Positions 28,601 to 38,773 of a stretch of DNA of 64,000 nt are shown here, one piece after another. Source of the stretch: an uncultured Flavobacteriales bacterium. Lineage in GTDB: Bacteria > Bacteroidota > Bacteroidia > Flavobacteriales_D > Parvicellaceae. The stretch's first letter is position 1. Each line of letters starts with the position of its first letter. The notes beneath the pieces were generated by a model, which saw only the letters and a program-made list of their open reading frames with translations, did no database searches and had not been told where the DNA came from. Both the position numbers and the translations under genes were made by a program. The DNA lies in the NCBI GenBank assembly GCA_943788115.1, contig CALSPA010000006.1, positions 123,987 to 187,986 of the forward strand, in the 5' to 3' direction.

Positions 28601-30940
28601 TTAATTAAGCACTAAAATCTTAGTCTTGGTCTTTTGTGTTCCATCTTGACTAGTTGCAAAAACATAGTATACTCCCGATTTCACTCTATTTCCGTCCAGA
28701 GTGTTTCCACTCCAAGTGGCTTGCCCACCAATAGAAACGGTACTATAAACTAAATTTCCAGAAGCATCTGTGATTTTCACTTCCGATTTCTCCATAAATC
28801 CTTTTACTGCAATATTGCCTCTGTATTCGGGTCGAACAGGATTTGGATAGGCGTAAATATCTGCAAACTGCGTTTCAGGGCTTGTTGCTTCTGCCTTAAA
28901 GCCCATTAACCCCTCTGAAGTAGCAATATACAACTCACCTGTATTTTCATTCATTGCCAGGGATGATATACTATTGCTAAATAAAGGACTATTATCTTTA
29001 TTAAATGAATAAATCATTTCCGTGCCATCTTCAGACATTAGAAACAACCCACCGCCAGCTGATGATAACCATTTTCGATTTCCACCGTCAACAAGAATTT
29101 CGCTAATGTTCTCGTTTTCTAACAAAAGTTGAACAGACCCGTCTAGATTTAGAAGAATTTGTTGTGCATCAATATCATTTGAGCTAAAAATATCATATAC
29201 ATTGTAAATAACCGCAGGACCTTGTTCAGTTCCAATCCATATTTCACCGTCTCTATCTTCTGTAATAGTATTTACAACATTGTTAGGCAATCCGCCTTGC
29301 CCTGTATTTGAATTTAGCACTTTGTATTGATCATCTGATGCTATTAATGGTGTCTGATTGTTATCGTAAACAACAATTCCCACATCTTTAACGGACAGCC
29401 ATATGTAGCCCATGGTTTTGTCTATGTACAAATCTGTACATAATTTATCAGATGCACTTGATCCACATGTAAAGGACATCCATTCTCCCTCTGGCGTCAA
29501 AATAGACAATGGTTCACTAACAAATGAATTACATACCCAAAGGTTACCTTCATTGTCAAAACAGGTTCCAGAAACAAATACATTTTCGCCCCCTTGATTA
29601 ATTCTAGTTTGTAAGCTGGAATTATAATAAGTGTGTCTTTTAATCATTTCGCCAGACAAAATCTCTACGAGTCCTCCCCTAAAAGAAGATAAAAAAACAT
29701 GCTCAGTATTTGAAGGGTCAATAGTAGTCCAGATAAAATCTGAAACAAGATCTACACTATCTGCTAATTCTAAAATAGATGTTCTATTAACTGCTTCCCA
29801 ATCGAATTGATTGAAATGAAAGCAGCCCCTCCAATTGTATGTGTTGTTCCAATTGGAACCAGTTGTTCTACCTGCAGAAACCCACAGCTCATTTTCTAAG
29901 CAAACTAAATGAACCCCTTCATTTGAATAAGGCCCACTTATAGGGTATTGATTCGCTTTCCAATTACTTTCAAGGGCAATTAGTCCTAATTTCCTATCTC
30001 CTACCCAGTATTTATTACCATCCCAAACTGCATGATTTGGAGCAATGTTACTAACTCCCGAAAATGTAAATAAACTCTCTAAATCATTAAAAGTCCAATC
30101 ATATTCAATAACACTTCCATTTTTGGAAACAACTAGATTGGAAGCATTAAGTTCAATAGAATTAATTTCATCGCTATTCAATTCAGCAGGTGAATTCCAA
30201 GAGTTGTTTTCGTAACAAAATCCAACATCATCATTTAAAGAAGATCCCTTTTGAATAACAACTAAACGCTCAGAGCTTGCACCATTAATATATTCAATTA
30301 ATTCAAAATTAGTAGCCGAAGTTAATGGAACAATTAGCTCCGACCAAGATGCAGGATTTGCCAGAAAAGGGGTGTTTTCGTTTGCAAATATAACTCCTAA
30401 ATCTGTAGCTGCATAAATATACCCTCCACCAATTGTTATGTCATTTACTTTTATTTGTTCACCATTATTTCCAATATAATAAGTGTCTTTTATTTCTTCT
30501 TTATTAACATCTAATACAACAATGCCAAAACCTGTTGCCAAGTATGTGAAATTATCCTTAGAATACATTCCGTAAATTTTCCTATCTCCAATAACACTGC
30601 TATTAACTATTGCTGAAATATTTATTATTTGATCTCCCTTAACAATGTCAATGTTTCCGGAGTTGTATCCTACCACAAGTGCATTATTTTGATGATTTGG
30701 GTGAATGATAGATACGCCTAATTCAGACAAGCCATTAATAGTTGTTAATCTATTTACAGAATTGTCCTCTAAATCATAGTAATACAAAGAATATGATGTT
30801 GATGCATAACATTTGTTATTAATCGGAACTACATATTCAACATTTGAATAGGGCAAATGATCTCTCCATGATCCAACACTGAAATCTTGAGAAAATAAAA
30901 TAAGTGGCGATAGTATTATAAATAAGATTACTTTTTTCAC
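28601..30940 (-). CDS. porZ: PorZ-like beta-propeller protein with T9SS sorting domain
   Basis: A 779-aa protein with a signal peptide (MKKVILFIILSPLILFSQ) and a start codon GTG. SVGSWRDHLPYSNVEYVV begins a long two-component-regulator-type beta-propeller with many GxIWIGTxxG-like blades. A C-terminal T9SS type A domain (YPNPVRPEYRGNIAV ... KSGVYYVFATS) closes it. This matches PorZ, part of the surface attachment complex of the type IX system. It lies downstream of a CotH-like gene. Confidence 0.88.
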   Translation of the reverse strand: MKKVILFIILSPLILFSQDFSVGSWRDHLPYSNVEYVVPINNKCYASTSYSLYYYDLEDNSVNRLTTINGLSELGVSIIHPNHQNNALVVGYNSGNIDIVKGDQIINISAIVNSSVIGDRKIYGMYSKDNFTYLATGFGIVVLDVNKEEIKDTYYIGNNGEQIKVNDITIGGGYIYAATDLGVIFANENTPFLANPASWSELIVPLTSATNFELIEYINGASSERLVVIQKGSSLNDDVGFCYENNSWNSPAELNSDEINSIELNASNLVVSKNGSVIEYDWTFNDLESLFTFSGVSNIAPNHAVWDGNKYWVGDRKLGLIALESNWKANQYPISGPYSNEGVHLVCLENELWVSAGRTTGSNWNNTYNWRGCFHFNQFDWEAVNRTSILELADSVDLVSDFIWTTIDPSNTEHVFLSSFRGGLVEILSGEMIKRHTYYNSSLQTRINQGGENVFVSGTCFDNEGNLWVCNSFVSEPLSILTPEGEWMSFTCGSSASDKLCTDLYIDKTMGYIWLSVKDVGIVVYDNNQTPLIASDDQYKVLNSNTGQGGLPNNVVNTITEDRDGEIWIGTEQGPAVIYNVYDIFSSNDIDAQQILLNLDGSVQLLLENENISEILVDGGNRKWLSSAGGGLFLMSEDGTEMIYSFNKDNSPLFSNSISSLAMNENTGELYIATSEGLMGFKAEATSPETQFADIYAYPNPVRPEYRGNIAVKGFMEKSEVKITDASGNLVYSTVSIGGQATWSGNTLDGNRVKSGVYYVFATSQDGTQKTKTKILVLN

Positions 30941-30983
30941 TTGAACTAAAAACTTACTTTAAAAAAAAATATTGCACATGTGG

Positions 30984-32510
30984 CTAATTGCTATCGATAA
31001 AATTAACATAAACGTGCTGCTTTATGGTGTCTTTAGTAATAGAATTAATAAACATTACTTTTTTTTCATTAAAATGATTTACACCTATTTTAAGCTCTTT
31101 ATTAGATTGAATTAATTTTAAATCTTCTGTAAAGTTGATTCCAGAGTGGTTTGCAAGCAATAATTTGTCGTTATAATAAACATCAATCGGACAAAAAGAA
31201 TCGGCATTAAAGCTTAATTGCTTTTTAGATTTGTCGTAAGTACAATAAATGTGTGCATAATTAAGGTATTTGCTTATTAGACTAAAAGCTGTTTTAACAA
31301 TGTGTTTTTGTCTTTTCGCCCTGTTTAAATGAATGTACCTTTTATCCTCTTCTATAAGATTCATTACAGCGCTGTTATTATGATGAATATTTTCTATTTC
31401 TCTAATTATATTTTCTTTATTGTTTAAAAATTGATATAAATATTTATCTCTTTTAATTCTAAATTCAGTATCTGAAATTAATAGTGAGAAAAACTGCAAA
31501 AAAGGAGCTTCTGAATAATGTTCTCCTTGAGAGTGAAACAGAAATCTATTAAGTTCTATAAAATTTGTGTCTAAAAAAGACTCAAAAGGAATCCCCTCAG
31601 ATTCTATTCTAAAAAGAGGATAAAACTTTTCTTGTTCAAAATCATACAATAGTTTTAGGTTATCGCCTGACATAAAGTGTACATCGTTGAAGATTAAAGC
31701 AAGTGCTAAGTAGTTAGCCATATAATCTATATCAACCTTTGCTTTTAAATTACCAATGTTCTTTTTAATTATTTCTTCAGACAATAGTTTATAATGATGT
31801 AACGCTTTAGGGAAAAGAGGGTTTTCATTGTTCTCTATATGCCCCATAAACAAGTCATTTTTACTCCAATGAGATGGAAATTTACCGTTTCTTTCTTTTC
31901 TAGACCAATCTGAAAAATGAGAGAGAATAGCGAACTTTTCATGCTTAAAATTTCTTTTAACATTATTATGCTTAAGAGGTTCTACTAAATAATATACCCC
32001 CTGATTTAATCCGTTTATTATACCTATTCTCATAGAACCTGACGAGCTAATAAGTTTGTTGTTTAATGCGATGTGGTTTATGGCAGCTATTGCAGGAAAA
32101 GCTTCTTCCGACTTAATAAGTTTAATGAAATTTAAACCTAATGAATCTTCCCATTTAACAGAATAAGAGTATTTATTATCTTGGTAATGTTTAATGCTAG
32201 TACCGTGAAATTTAATTTGAGCATCGTACTTATTTCCTTTGAAAGTGATGTTTCCTTTAACCCATTTTTTACTTTCACTATTCATAAAGGGATTGTCCAA
32301 ATTTGTAAACGCAAGCTTTTTAATTGAGTCTAGTTTTTCTTGCTCTAAAACATTTAGATGCACATAAAGTGAATCATGTATAATAGTTGTTTCATTAATG
32401 GTGTCATTTTGCTCCTTTTCAGAAACTTTAAACACAACATCCTCAGTTCCTATTTTTGTTTCTGAACAAGAAATTAATACCACAACAAACAAGAGGATGA
32501 CGTATTTCAT
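30984..32510 (-). CDS. CotH-like lipoprotein
   Basis: A 508-aa protein with a lipoprotein signal (VVVLISC, Cys15). The middle resembles CotH kinase-like folds: ITFKGNKYDAQIKFHGTS (lead strand), NHIALNNKLI, GVYYLVEPL, and LIFNDVHFMSGDNLKLLYD in place of the usual N-x-xxYxD site. Overall identity to the family is low by eye, so the assignment is tentative. CotH proteins phosphorylate partner proteins in Bacillus spores; here the target is unknown. Confidence 0.5.
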   Translation of the reverse strand: MKYVILLFVVVLISCSETKIGTEDVVFKVSEKEQNDTINETTIIHDSLYVHLNVLEQEKLDSIKKLAFTNLDNPFMNSESKKWVKGNITFKGNKYDAQIKFHGTSIKHYQDNKYSYSVKWEDSLGLNFIKLIKSEEAFPAIAAINHIALNNKLISSSGSMRIGIINGLNQGVYYLVEPLKHNNVKRNFKHEKFAILSHFSDWSRKERNGKFPSHWSKNDLFMGHIENNENPLFPKALHHYKLLSEEIIKKNIGNLKAKVDIDYMANYLALALIFNDVHFMSGDNLKLLYDFEQEKFYPLFRIESEGIPFESFLDTNFIELNRFLFHSQGEHYSEAPFLQFFSLLISDTEFRIKRDKYLYQFLNNKENIIREIENIHHNNSAVMNLIEEDKRYIHLNRAKRQKHIVKTAFSLISKYLNYAHIYCTYDKSKKQLSFNADSFCPIDVYYNDKLLLANHSGINFTEDLKLIQSNKELKIGVNHFNEKKVMFINSITKDTIKQHVYVNFIDSN

Positions 32511-32592
32511 GAGCTCTAATTAAAAATTTAACTAAATATATCATTTATAATTTTATAAAAATTATGGTTTTTTAATTCTACTTTTGATAAAT

Positions 32593-32666
32593 GGCCTCGT
32601 GGCGCAACTGAATAGCGCACTGGATTTCGGCTCCAGCGGTTGCAGGTTTGAATCCTGCCGGGGTCA
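32593..32666 (+). tRNA. tRNA-Arg (anticodon TCG)
   Basis: Full cloverleaf. The acceptor arm GGCCTCG pairs with CGGGGTC. The anticodon stem CTGGA/TCCAG has a seven-base loop TTTCGGC with anticodon TCG. The T arm is GCAGG TTTGAAT CCTGC and the discriminator is A. CCA is not encoded. Confidence 0.96.
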
Positions 32667-32670
32667 CGAA

Positions 32671-32705
32671 AAAAGCTCAACACATAGTGTTGGGCTTTTT
32701 TATTT
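32671..32705 (+). terminator. Terminator after tRNA-Arg(TCG)
   Basis: The stem AGCTCAACAC / GTGTTGGGCT has loop ATA and is followed by a run of T. It directly follows the tRNA and closes its transcript. Confidence 0.85.
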
Positions 32706-32749
32706 TAGAGCATAACAACCATTTCGAAAAGGATCATTAGCGATAGCGA

Positions 32750-32806
32750 GTTAATCCTGCCGGGGGTCACAAAGCTCCATTCCGAATAGGTATGGGCTTT
32801 TTTAGT
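32750..32806 (+). repeat. Second, degenerate copy of the tRNA-Arg tail plus terminator
   Basis: AATCCTGCCGGGGGTCAC (32753-32770) repeats the last bases of tRNA-Arg(TCG) with one extra G. It is followed, as in the first copy, by an AAGCTC...GGGCTTTTTT hairpin. The rest of 32806-32966 shows no gene. This could be the scar of a former integration or a local duplication. Confidence 0.65.
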
Positions 32807-32966
32807 TTCCCATTTATTTCATCCCAAAAACAATGGGTTTCGTCACAGCAAATATTTTAAGTATGTCATTTAATCACTAAAATAGCTGCTTTCACAACAT
32901 TACCAGCCTAAAGCTTTTATATCGCTATTAGTCTTATGATTTTAGTTCAAAATAAAAATTTAAACC

Positions 32967-35786
32967 ATGAAAAAAATTACAAGACTATCCCAAAAATTTA
33001 AAACCTTATTGCTTGGTTTTATATTAATTACACCCAGTATTTATAGTGCGCAAAAAGGAACTGTCTGGGGAAGTGTAAAAAACTTATCAGAATTAGAAAA
33101 AGCAACAACTTATATAAATATTTCCGAAAAATTAAACATTAACCATAATCAAGCTTTACCAAGTTCAAAAAAGCAACATTTATTAAACGTATATGAATTC
33201 AGCTGTAATTGTAATGAAGCCGAACTTTACACCGCTCTAAGTAATATTAGTGAAATAAGCGGACTTGAGTATGGCCCAAAATATGAACCATTAGCACTTC
33301 CAGATGACTACAACATGATTTTCAACCCAATGTGGTCATTGGATTTAATAAATGCAGAAGGAGCTTGGAATTATACCCATGGTGATCCTAGTGTAAATAT
33401 TGCTGTTTCTGATCAAAATATAGATCCAACTCATGAAGAGTTAATTGGTGCAATAAATTATTACGATGCATCAAATACTTCTTCTACAGGTCACGGCACT
33501 GCAGTTGCTTGCTTAGTTGTTGGAAACACCAATAATTCTATTGGAATGAGTTCTATTGGGTGGGATATTACTGGGAATTTTTACAGAATGAATTACAACG
33601 AAGTGCTAGATGCATCTAATGCTGGGGCAAGAGTAATTAACCTTAGCTGGACTTCCGGATGCACGTACAATCAATACATTCAAGACGCTATCAACGAAGT
33701 ATATGATAACGGAACTTTTATTGTTGCTGCAGCAGGAAATGGATCAACATGTAATGGCCCCAACACTTTAGTTTATCCTGCTTCTTTTGATAATGTGTTT
33801 GCAGTAACAAGTATAGGAGCTAATGACAATCACGAAAGAATTAGTGGAGATCCTACATCAACTCACCAGCATAATAATACTGTTGATTTAAGTGCTCCAG
33901 GCTATAATGTTCCAATAACTGCTGCGCCAACTTGGTATCTTACTTCAAGTGGTACATCTTATGCGTCTCCAATAGTTGTTGGAACCGTTGGATTAATGCT
34001 ATCTGTTAACCCCTGCCTTTCTAATTTGGAAATAGAAACATTTCTTAAACAATCATCAGTTGATATAGACGCCTTAAATCCAAATTATGCTGGGCTAATT
34101 GGTGTTGGAAGATTAAATGCAGAAGGTGCTGTAGCTTTAGCAGTAAATAGTCTAACAAACTCGGATGCTTTTTTTGACTTTAATGATTTTTGCGAAGGAA
34201 CAAATAACATGGCATCTAATATTGTAACAAATGGCGGAACTTTCTCTTTTGATCCTTTGCCATCTTCAGGAGAATCCATAAACCCAATAACGGGGGAGAT
34301 TACAGGTGGTATTGGTGGAACAACTTATACAGTTAAACATGTTACTTCAGGCTTGTGTCCAAGTTATGCAACTCAAACGGTAACAGTAAATGACTTGCCA
34401 ACAGTAACAGCAGGGACAGATCTAACAATATGTAACGATGGAACTACAGTAACCTTAAATGGTTCAGGAGCTGCAACTTATTTATGGGATAATGGAGTTT
34501 TAGATGGCATATCATTTACACCAACACTAGCTCCGCCAGTATTAACAACAACTTATACAGTAATTGGAACAGATGCTAATGGTTGTTCAAACACCGATCA
34601 GGTTGATGTAACAATAAATAAACTTCCAGAAGTATTGGCAGGAACAGATCAAACAATATGTAATGATGGAACTACAGTAACCTTAAATGGTTCAGGGGCG
34701 GCAACTTATGTTTGGGATAATGGTGTTTTAGATGGAGTTTCATTTATACCCCCCTTAGGAACAACAACATACACAGTAACAGGAACCGATGCTAATGGTT
34801 GTTCGAAAACAATTCAGGTTGGTGTAACAGTAAATGACCTACCAACAGTTTGGGCAGGAACAGATCAATCAATCTGTAACGATGGAACTTCTGTAAGCTT
34901 AAATGGTTCAGGGGCGGCAACTTATTTATGGGATAATGGAGTTCTAGATGGATTATCATTTATTCCACCTTTTGGAACAACAACCTTTACAGTAACAGGA
35001 ACAGACGCTAATGGGTGTTCGAATACCGATCAGGTTGATGTGACAATAAATGATCTACCAACAGTTTGGGCAGGACTATGTCAAACAACATTTTGGGGAT
35101 ATACAGATGATTATGCAGAAGTTAATTTAAATGGACTAACATCAGGAATTGGCTCTTTAGCAAGTGTTTGGACCGATCAATTCGGTAATGTAGTCGGGAA
35201 TGGTGCCTCTACTTCTTTTCTAACTAACGCAGCTACAGTTGGTATGGGTGATTATACTACATCAACTTATACCCTAACAACTACAGACCAATTAGGATGT
35301 TCTGAAAGTGATGAGGTAGAAGTTACAACGTATAACGTAATCTGCTCTAAACCTAATGCAGTTCAAAATGTTATTAGTAAACCATCTAAAAGAAAGATTA
35401 TGGTTTGTTCTAAAGGAGGCTTTAGATGTGTTCCTTACAATGCTGTGGCAAATGTTTTAGCTGCGTGCCAAAATTGCAAATTAGGTCCTTGCGATGCAAT
35501 AACCGATTGTAAGGGGTTTGCTGGGAAATCTTCAACTGAAATTTCGTTTGAAAAACCCGTCATCAAGGTTTATCCAAATCCTTCTAATGGTATTATAAAT
35601 ATTGTTAGCCAACAAAACGAGCTAATGGATAAAATAGAAATATATAACCATATGGGGCAACTTATTTTAACTAAGCACAATGAATATAATTTTCAAATTA
35701 ATTTATCAAATCAAAGCCCTGGAATCTATTACGTAAAAGCATATCTAAAGGGAGAGGTATTGTCTTCAGCGGTGTCTTATTTTTAA
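32967..35786 (+). CDS. Secreted subtilisin-like protease with tandem repeats and T9SS sorting domain
   Basis: A 939-aa exported peptidase. The signal peptide runs to about residue 28. The S8 catalytic domain has Asp149 (VSDQNID), His176 (GHGTAV) and Ser331 (GTSYASP). It is followed by three near-identical repeats of about 72 aa with TICNDGTTVTLNGSG and GTDANGC (about 475-700). Then comes a degenerate unit, a Cys-rich stretch (about 795-850) and a type A sorting domain (VYPNPSNG ... GIYYVKAY). It is probably attached to or released at the cell surface. Confidence 0.93.
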   Translation: MKKITRLSQKFKTLLLGFILITPSIYSAQKGTVWGSVKNLSELEKATTYINISEKLNINHNQALPSSKKQHLLNVYEFSCNCNEAELYTALSNISEISGLEYGPKYEPLALPDDYNMIFNPMWSLDLINAEGAWNYTHGDPSVNIAVSDQNIDPTHEELIGAINYYDASNTSSTGHGTAVACLVVGNTNNSIGMSSIGWDITGNFYRMNYNEVLDASNAGARVINLSWTSGCTYNQYIQDAINEVYDNGTFIVAAAGNGSTCNGPNTLVYPASFDNVFAVTSIGANDNHERISGDPTSTHQHNNTVDLSAPGYNVPITAAPTWYLTSSGTSYASPIVVGTVGLMLSVNPCLSNLEIETFLKQSSVDIDALNPNYAGLIGVGRLNAEGAVALAVNSLTNSDAFFDFNDFCEGTNNMASNIVTNGGTFSFDPLPSSGESINPITGEITGGIGGTTYTVKHVTSGLCPSYATQTVTVNDLPTVTAGTDLTICNDGTTVTLNGSGAATYLWDNGVLDGISFTPTLAPPVLTTTYTVIGTDANGCSNTDQVDVTINKLPEVLAGTDQTICNDGTTVTLNGSGAATYVWDNGVLDGVSFIPPLGTTTYTVTGTDANGCSKTIQVGVTVNDLPTVWAGTDQSICNDGTSVSLNGSGAATYLWDNGVLDGLSFIPPFGTTTFTVTGTDANGCSNTDQVDVTINDLPTVWAGLCQTTFWGYTDDYAEVNLNGLTSGIGSLASVWTDQFGNVVGNGASTSFLTNAATVGMGDYTTSTYTLTTTDQLGCSESDEVEVTTYNVICSKPNAVQNVISKPSKRKIMVCSKGGFRCVPYNAVANVLAACQNCKLGPCDAITDCKGFAGKSSTEISFEKPVIKVYPNPSNGIINIVSQQNELMDKIEIYNHMGQLILTKHNEYNFQINLSNQSPGIYYVKAYLKGEVLSSAVSYF
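34397..35070 (+). repeat. Tandem ~215-bp coding repeats in the subtilase
   Basis: Unit starts are near 34397, 34622 and 34837, with a degenerate one at 35054. Each begins with a ccaacagt- or ccagaagt-like stretch before gcaggaacagat and contains aaatggttcagg. The units stay alike at DNA level, so recent duplication or gene conversion is likely. Confidence 0.85.
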
Positions 35787-35816
35787 TATGGTTTAAATAT
35801 AAAATTCATCCTGATT

Positions 35817-35848
35817 AAAAAGCCCGGCAATAGCTGGGCTTTTTTTAG
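35817..35848 (+). terminator. Rho-independent terminator of the subtilase gene
   Basis: The stem AGCCCGGC / GCTGGGCT with a four-base loop is followed by seven T, 31 bp after the stop codon. Confidence 0.88.
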
Positions 35849-35965
35849 CAAGAAAAAATATAAGTTTAATATTTAAAAACCATGAATCCATTTGAGTTGC
35901 AATTTTCTTCTTTAAAATATTGTTTTTTTATACCTTGTTAGAAAACTTTTAATTCTGAAAACTGA

Positions 35966-36874
35966 ATGAGAACTATTCAAAATTTGTTTTTATTACTTTT
36001 TTATACTTTAATAATTTCTTCCTGTAGTGTCTATTACAACACCTCAGAAATAAATAGCAACTTATCACAATTTGTGAATCAAGTTAAAAACAACTACAAT
36101 ACTGTAGAAGTTGGATTGAAAAAACTAGACTTTAGCTATAACCAACTCAATTCGATAGACGAAAAAGATCCTTTTAAAACCGCAAGAACAAAGCTAAATG
36201 CGTTAAATCAACAATTAAGCTCAATAGCTGTTTCAAAAAATGAAATTGAATCTGAATACGAAAAATATAAACACTACTCAAAAGGTAAAAATAAAATTAG
36301 TTCAAATAGCGAAGAATGGGATCTTTTAAAAGAAACTAAGAAAAAAATGAAGCTTCTAAATGAAAAAGTTAAAACACAAGCAGAAACATTTAATAAACAA
36401 GCTGAGGAATTTCAACTTTTTTTTAACACCAAAATAAATCCACTAGTTAAGCGATTTAAAACCACAGATTATAAAAATCAGTTTATCTCGTTAATTGAAA
36501 AGTCTAAAAAATTGAAAGAAGACAACTTAATCGCCATCTTACAATATAAAGTTATTTTAGAAGAAATTGAAGAGAAGAAGATTTCATCTCAAACAAAAAA
36601 TATAGCACAATTAAAATCTTTACTTGCTGAAATAGCTATGAAAATAAAATTTATTGAAAAAAGTGAAACGACCATTGTAGCGTTAATGAAGCGTTTTAGC
36701 AACACAACAAGCAACGTCTCTGAATTTTATAACACTGAGCCTATATATAAAGAAATTTCTCAAATAGAAAACGAGCTTAACACATGTACTAACGCTATTG
36801 AATTGAACCAAAAACAAATCGAAAATAATTACTTAAGTTTTCAAAACATATCCAAGCAATTAGAACAGAAATAG
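35966..36874 (+). CDS. Coiled-coil lipoprotein, unknown
   Basis: A 302-aa lipoprotein (TLIISSC, Cys20). Almost the whole body is predicted helix, rich in K, E, N and Q with heptad-like spacing. There are no known motifs. It lies between two intergenic regions and is probably monocistronic. It may be an envelope spacer protein; that is a guess. Confidence 0.6.
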   Translation: MRTIQNLFLLLFYTLIISSCSVYYNTSEINSNLSQFVNQVKNNYNTVEVGLKKLDFSYNQLNSIDEKDPFKTARTKLNALNQQLSSIAVSKNEIESEYEKYKHYSKGKNKISSNSEEWDLLKETKKKMKLLNEKVKTQAETFNKQAEEFQLFFNTKINPLVKRFKTTDYKNQFISLIEKSKKLKEDNLIAILQYKVILEEIEEKKISSQTKNIAQLKSLLAEIAMKIKFIEKSETTIVALMKRFSNTTSNVSEFYNTEPIYKEISQIENELNTCTNAIELNQKQIENNYLSFQNISKQLEQK

Positions 36875-36976
36875 AGCTTTACATTAAGTTGTAAAATCAC
36901 TTTATATAAAATAATTCTACCCTAAATTCATGTACAATCAACATTTAGTTTGATAAATTAGTCAAAAAAAAAATTC

Positions 36977-37492
36977 ATGTTCATTCGTTTAGCATCTAAT
37001 CAAGATGAAAAAACAATTATTGCGCTTGCTAATCAAGTCTATTATACATCTGAAAAAGACTTTTGGAAAGATGGATATTATAGAATTGACAAACAAGAAT
37101 TTGATTTACACCTATCAAAAAACCAACTCTTTGTAGTAGAGCTAAAAAATGAAATAGTTGGGTGTGTCTTGATGAAGCAAGTAAACAAAATAACAGCATC
37201 TTTTTCAATGCTAATTTGCCACCCCAATCATAGAAAAAAAGGAATTGGAAAAACTCTAGTTAATCATGTGTTTTTTGAAGCTGAAAAAAAGAATTACAAA
37301 AAAATGCAACTGGAAATATTATCGCCTTTAGAATGGGTTCATCAGGAGAAAGAATTTCTTAAAACTTGGTATAAATCTATTGGCTTTAAATTAATTAAAG
37401 AAGTTAATTTTCTTGATTATTATCCTACTCACGATAAATACATGAAATGTCCTCTAATTTTCTCCCTCTATGAAAAAGATTTAGCTACTTAA
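36977..37492 (+). CDS. GNAT family N-acetyltransferase
   Basis: A 171-aa protein of the GNAT fold. The acetyl-CoA pyrophosphate loop lies in HPNHRKKGIGKTLVNHV (about residue 80). The preceding strand VVELKNEIVGCVLM and the C-terminal YKSIGFKLIKEV are typical. The substrate is unknown. Confidence 0.85.
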   Translation: MFIRLASNQDEKTIIALANQVYYTSEKDFWKDGYYRIDKQEFDLHLSKNQLFVVELKNEIVGCVLMKQVNKITASFSMLICHPNHRKKGIGKTLVNHVFFEAEKKNYKKMQLEILSPLEWVHQEKEFLKTWYKSIGFKLIKEVNFLDYYPTHDKYMKCPLIFSLYEKDLAT

Positions 37493-37562
37493 ATCTTTAT
37501 GGTTTCTGACTTAACTGAAAAAGTGCAATAGATTTTTTACTTTTAAAAAATATTTAAAAATC

Positions 37563-38285
37563 ATGGGTAGAGCATTTGAATTTAGAAAAGCAAGGAAGTT
37601 TAAAAGATGGGGTCAAATGGCAAAAGTATTCACCAGAATTGGTAAAGACATTGTTATGGCTGTTAAAGATGGTGGTCCCGATCCAGATTCAAACTCTAGA
37701 TTAAGAGCGGTCATTCAAAACGCAAAGGCAGCTAATATGCCAAAAGACAATGTTGAACGAGCCATTAAAAGAGCTTCAGATAAAGACACTAGTGATTATA
37801 AAGAAGTTGTATTTGAAGGATATGCTCCTCATGGAATTGCAGTATTAGTAGAAACAGCCACAGACAATAACAATAGAACTGTTGCTAACATCAGAAGTTA
37901 TTTTAATAAAAATAACGGAAGTCTTGGAACTTCAGGATCCGTAGTGTTCATGTTTGATCACACTTGCAATTTTAGAATTGCAGATGATGGAACCGACCCA
38001 GAAGATTTAGAATTAGATTTAATAGATTATGGTGCTGAAGAAGTTTTTAAAGATGAAGATGGTGTTTTAATCTATGCCTCATTTGAAAATTTCGGAGACA
38101 TTCAAAAATATCTAGAGGAAAACAACAAAGAGATTTTATCTTCTGGGTTTGAAAGAATTGCTCAATTAACAAAAGAGTTATCTAAAGAACAAGAAGAAGA
38201 AGTAAACAAGCTGTTGGAAAAAATAGAAGAAGATGATGATGTTCAAAATGTATATCACACAATGAAAGACTCTATTGAAGAGTGA
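37563..38285 (+). CDS. yebC: YebC/PmpR family regulator (TACO1 family)
   Basis: A 240-aa protein of the YebC family. It starts MGRAFEFRKARKFKRWGQMA, with MAKVFTRIGKDIVMAVKDGG and NAKAANMPKDNVERAIKRAS as signature blocks. Family members act as transcription regulators and, in recent work, in relieving ribosome stalling. The stop overlaps the TTG/GTG-rich 5' region of the next gene. Confidence 0.93.
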   Translation: MGRAFEFRKARKFKRWGQMAKVFTRIGKDIVMAVKDGGPDPDSNSRLRAVIQNAKAANMPKDNVERAIKRASDKDTSDYKEVVFEGYAPHGIAVLVETATDNNNRTVANIRSYFNKNNGSLGTSGSVVFMFDHTCNFRIADDGTDPEDLELDLIDYGAEEVFKDEDGVLIYASFENFGDIQKYLEENNKEILSSGFERIAQLTKELSKEQEEEVNKLLEKIEEDDDVQNVYHTMKDSIEE

Positions 38286-38299
38286 ATTCCTTATTAAAT

Positions 38300-38773
38300 A
38301 TGGCTGAATTAAGCGTAGCAAAATCAACAAAAAATTATTCGTTATTACACCAAGAAATCAGTGCTCTTATTGAAGGTGAAAACAACATGTTTGCCAATAT
38401 TGGCAACATTTTAGCCGCTATAAAGTTTAGAATGAATTGGTTTTGGGTAGGATTATATAAAGTGGAAAAAGAAGAGCTGGTTCTTTTTATGTTTCAAGGA
38501 CCTCACGCTTGTACCAGAATTAAAAAAGGGAAAGGTGTTTGTGGTACTGCATGGCAAGAAAACCGAGCAATAATTGTTGAAGATGTAGAAAAATTTGATG
38601 GACACATTGCTTGTAATAGTAATTCAAAATCTGAAATCGTAATTCCAATAAAAGATAAAAATGGTGCCATAACATATGTTCTAGATATTGATAGTACTGA
38701 GCTGAATACTTTTACAGAAATTGACGCAATAGAGCTAAATAAAATTACAGCTATAATCGAAACCTTAATTTGA
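38300..38773 (+). CDS. msrC: Free methionine-(R)-sulfoxide reductase (GAF domain)
   Basis: A single GAF domain of 157 aa from ATG 38300. The three conserved cysteines of fRMsr are present: Cys71 (GPHACTRI), Cys81 (GKGVCGTAW) and Cys105 (GHIACNSNSKSEIV). It reduces free Met-R-sulfoxide with thioredoxin in the cytoplasm. An in-frame GTG at 38282 overlaps yebC and is a less likely start. Confidence 0.92.
   Translation: MAELSVAKSTKNYSLLHQEISALIEGENNMFANIGNILAAIKFRMNWFWVGLYKVEKEELVLFMFQGPHACTRIKKGKGVCGTAWQENRAIIVEDVEKFDGHIACNSNSKSEIVIPIKDKNGAITYVLDIDSTELNTFTEIDAIELNKITAIIETLI

Noticed and set aside
34397..35070. Long direct repeats as an insertion or mobile repeat
   Set aside because: They lie wholly in frame within the subtilase and encode repeated beta domains.
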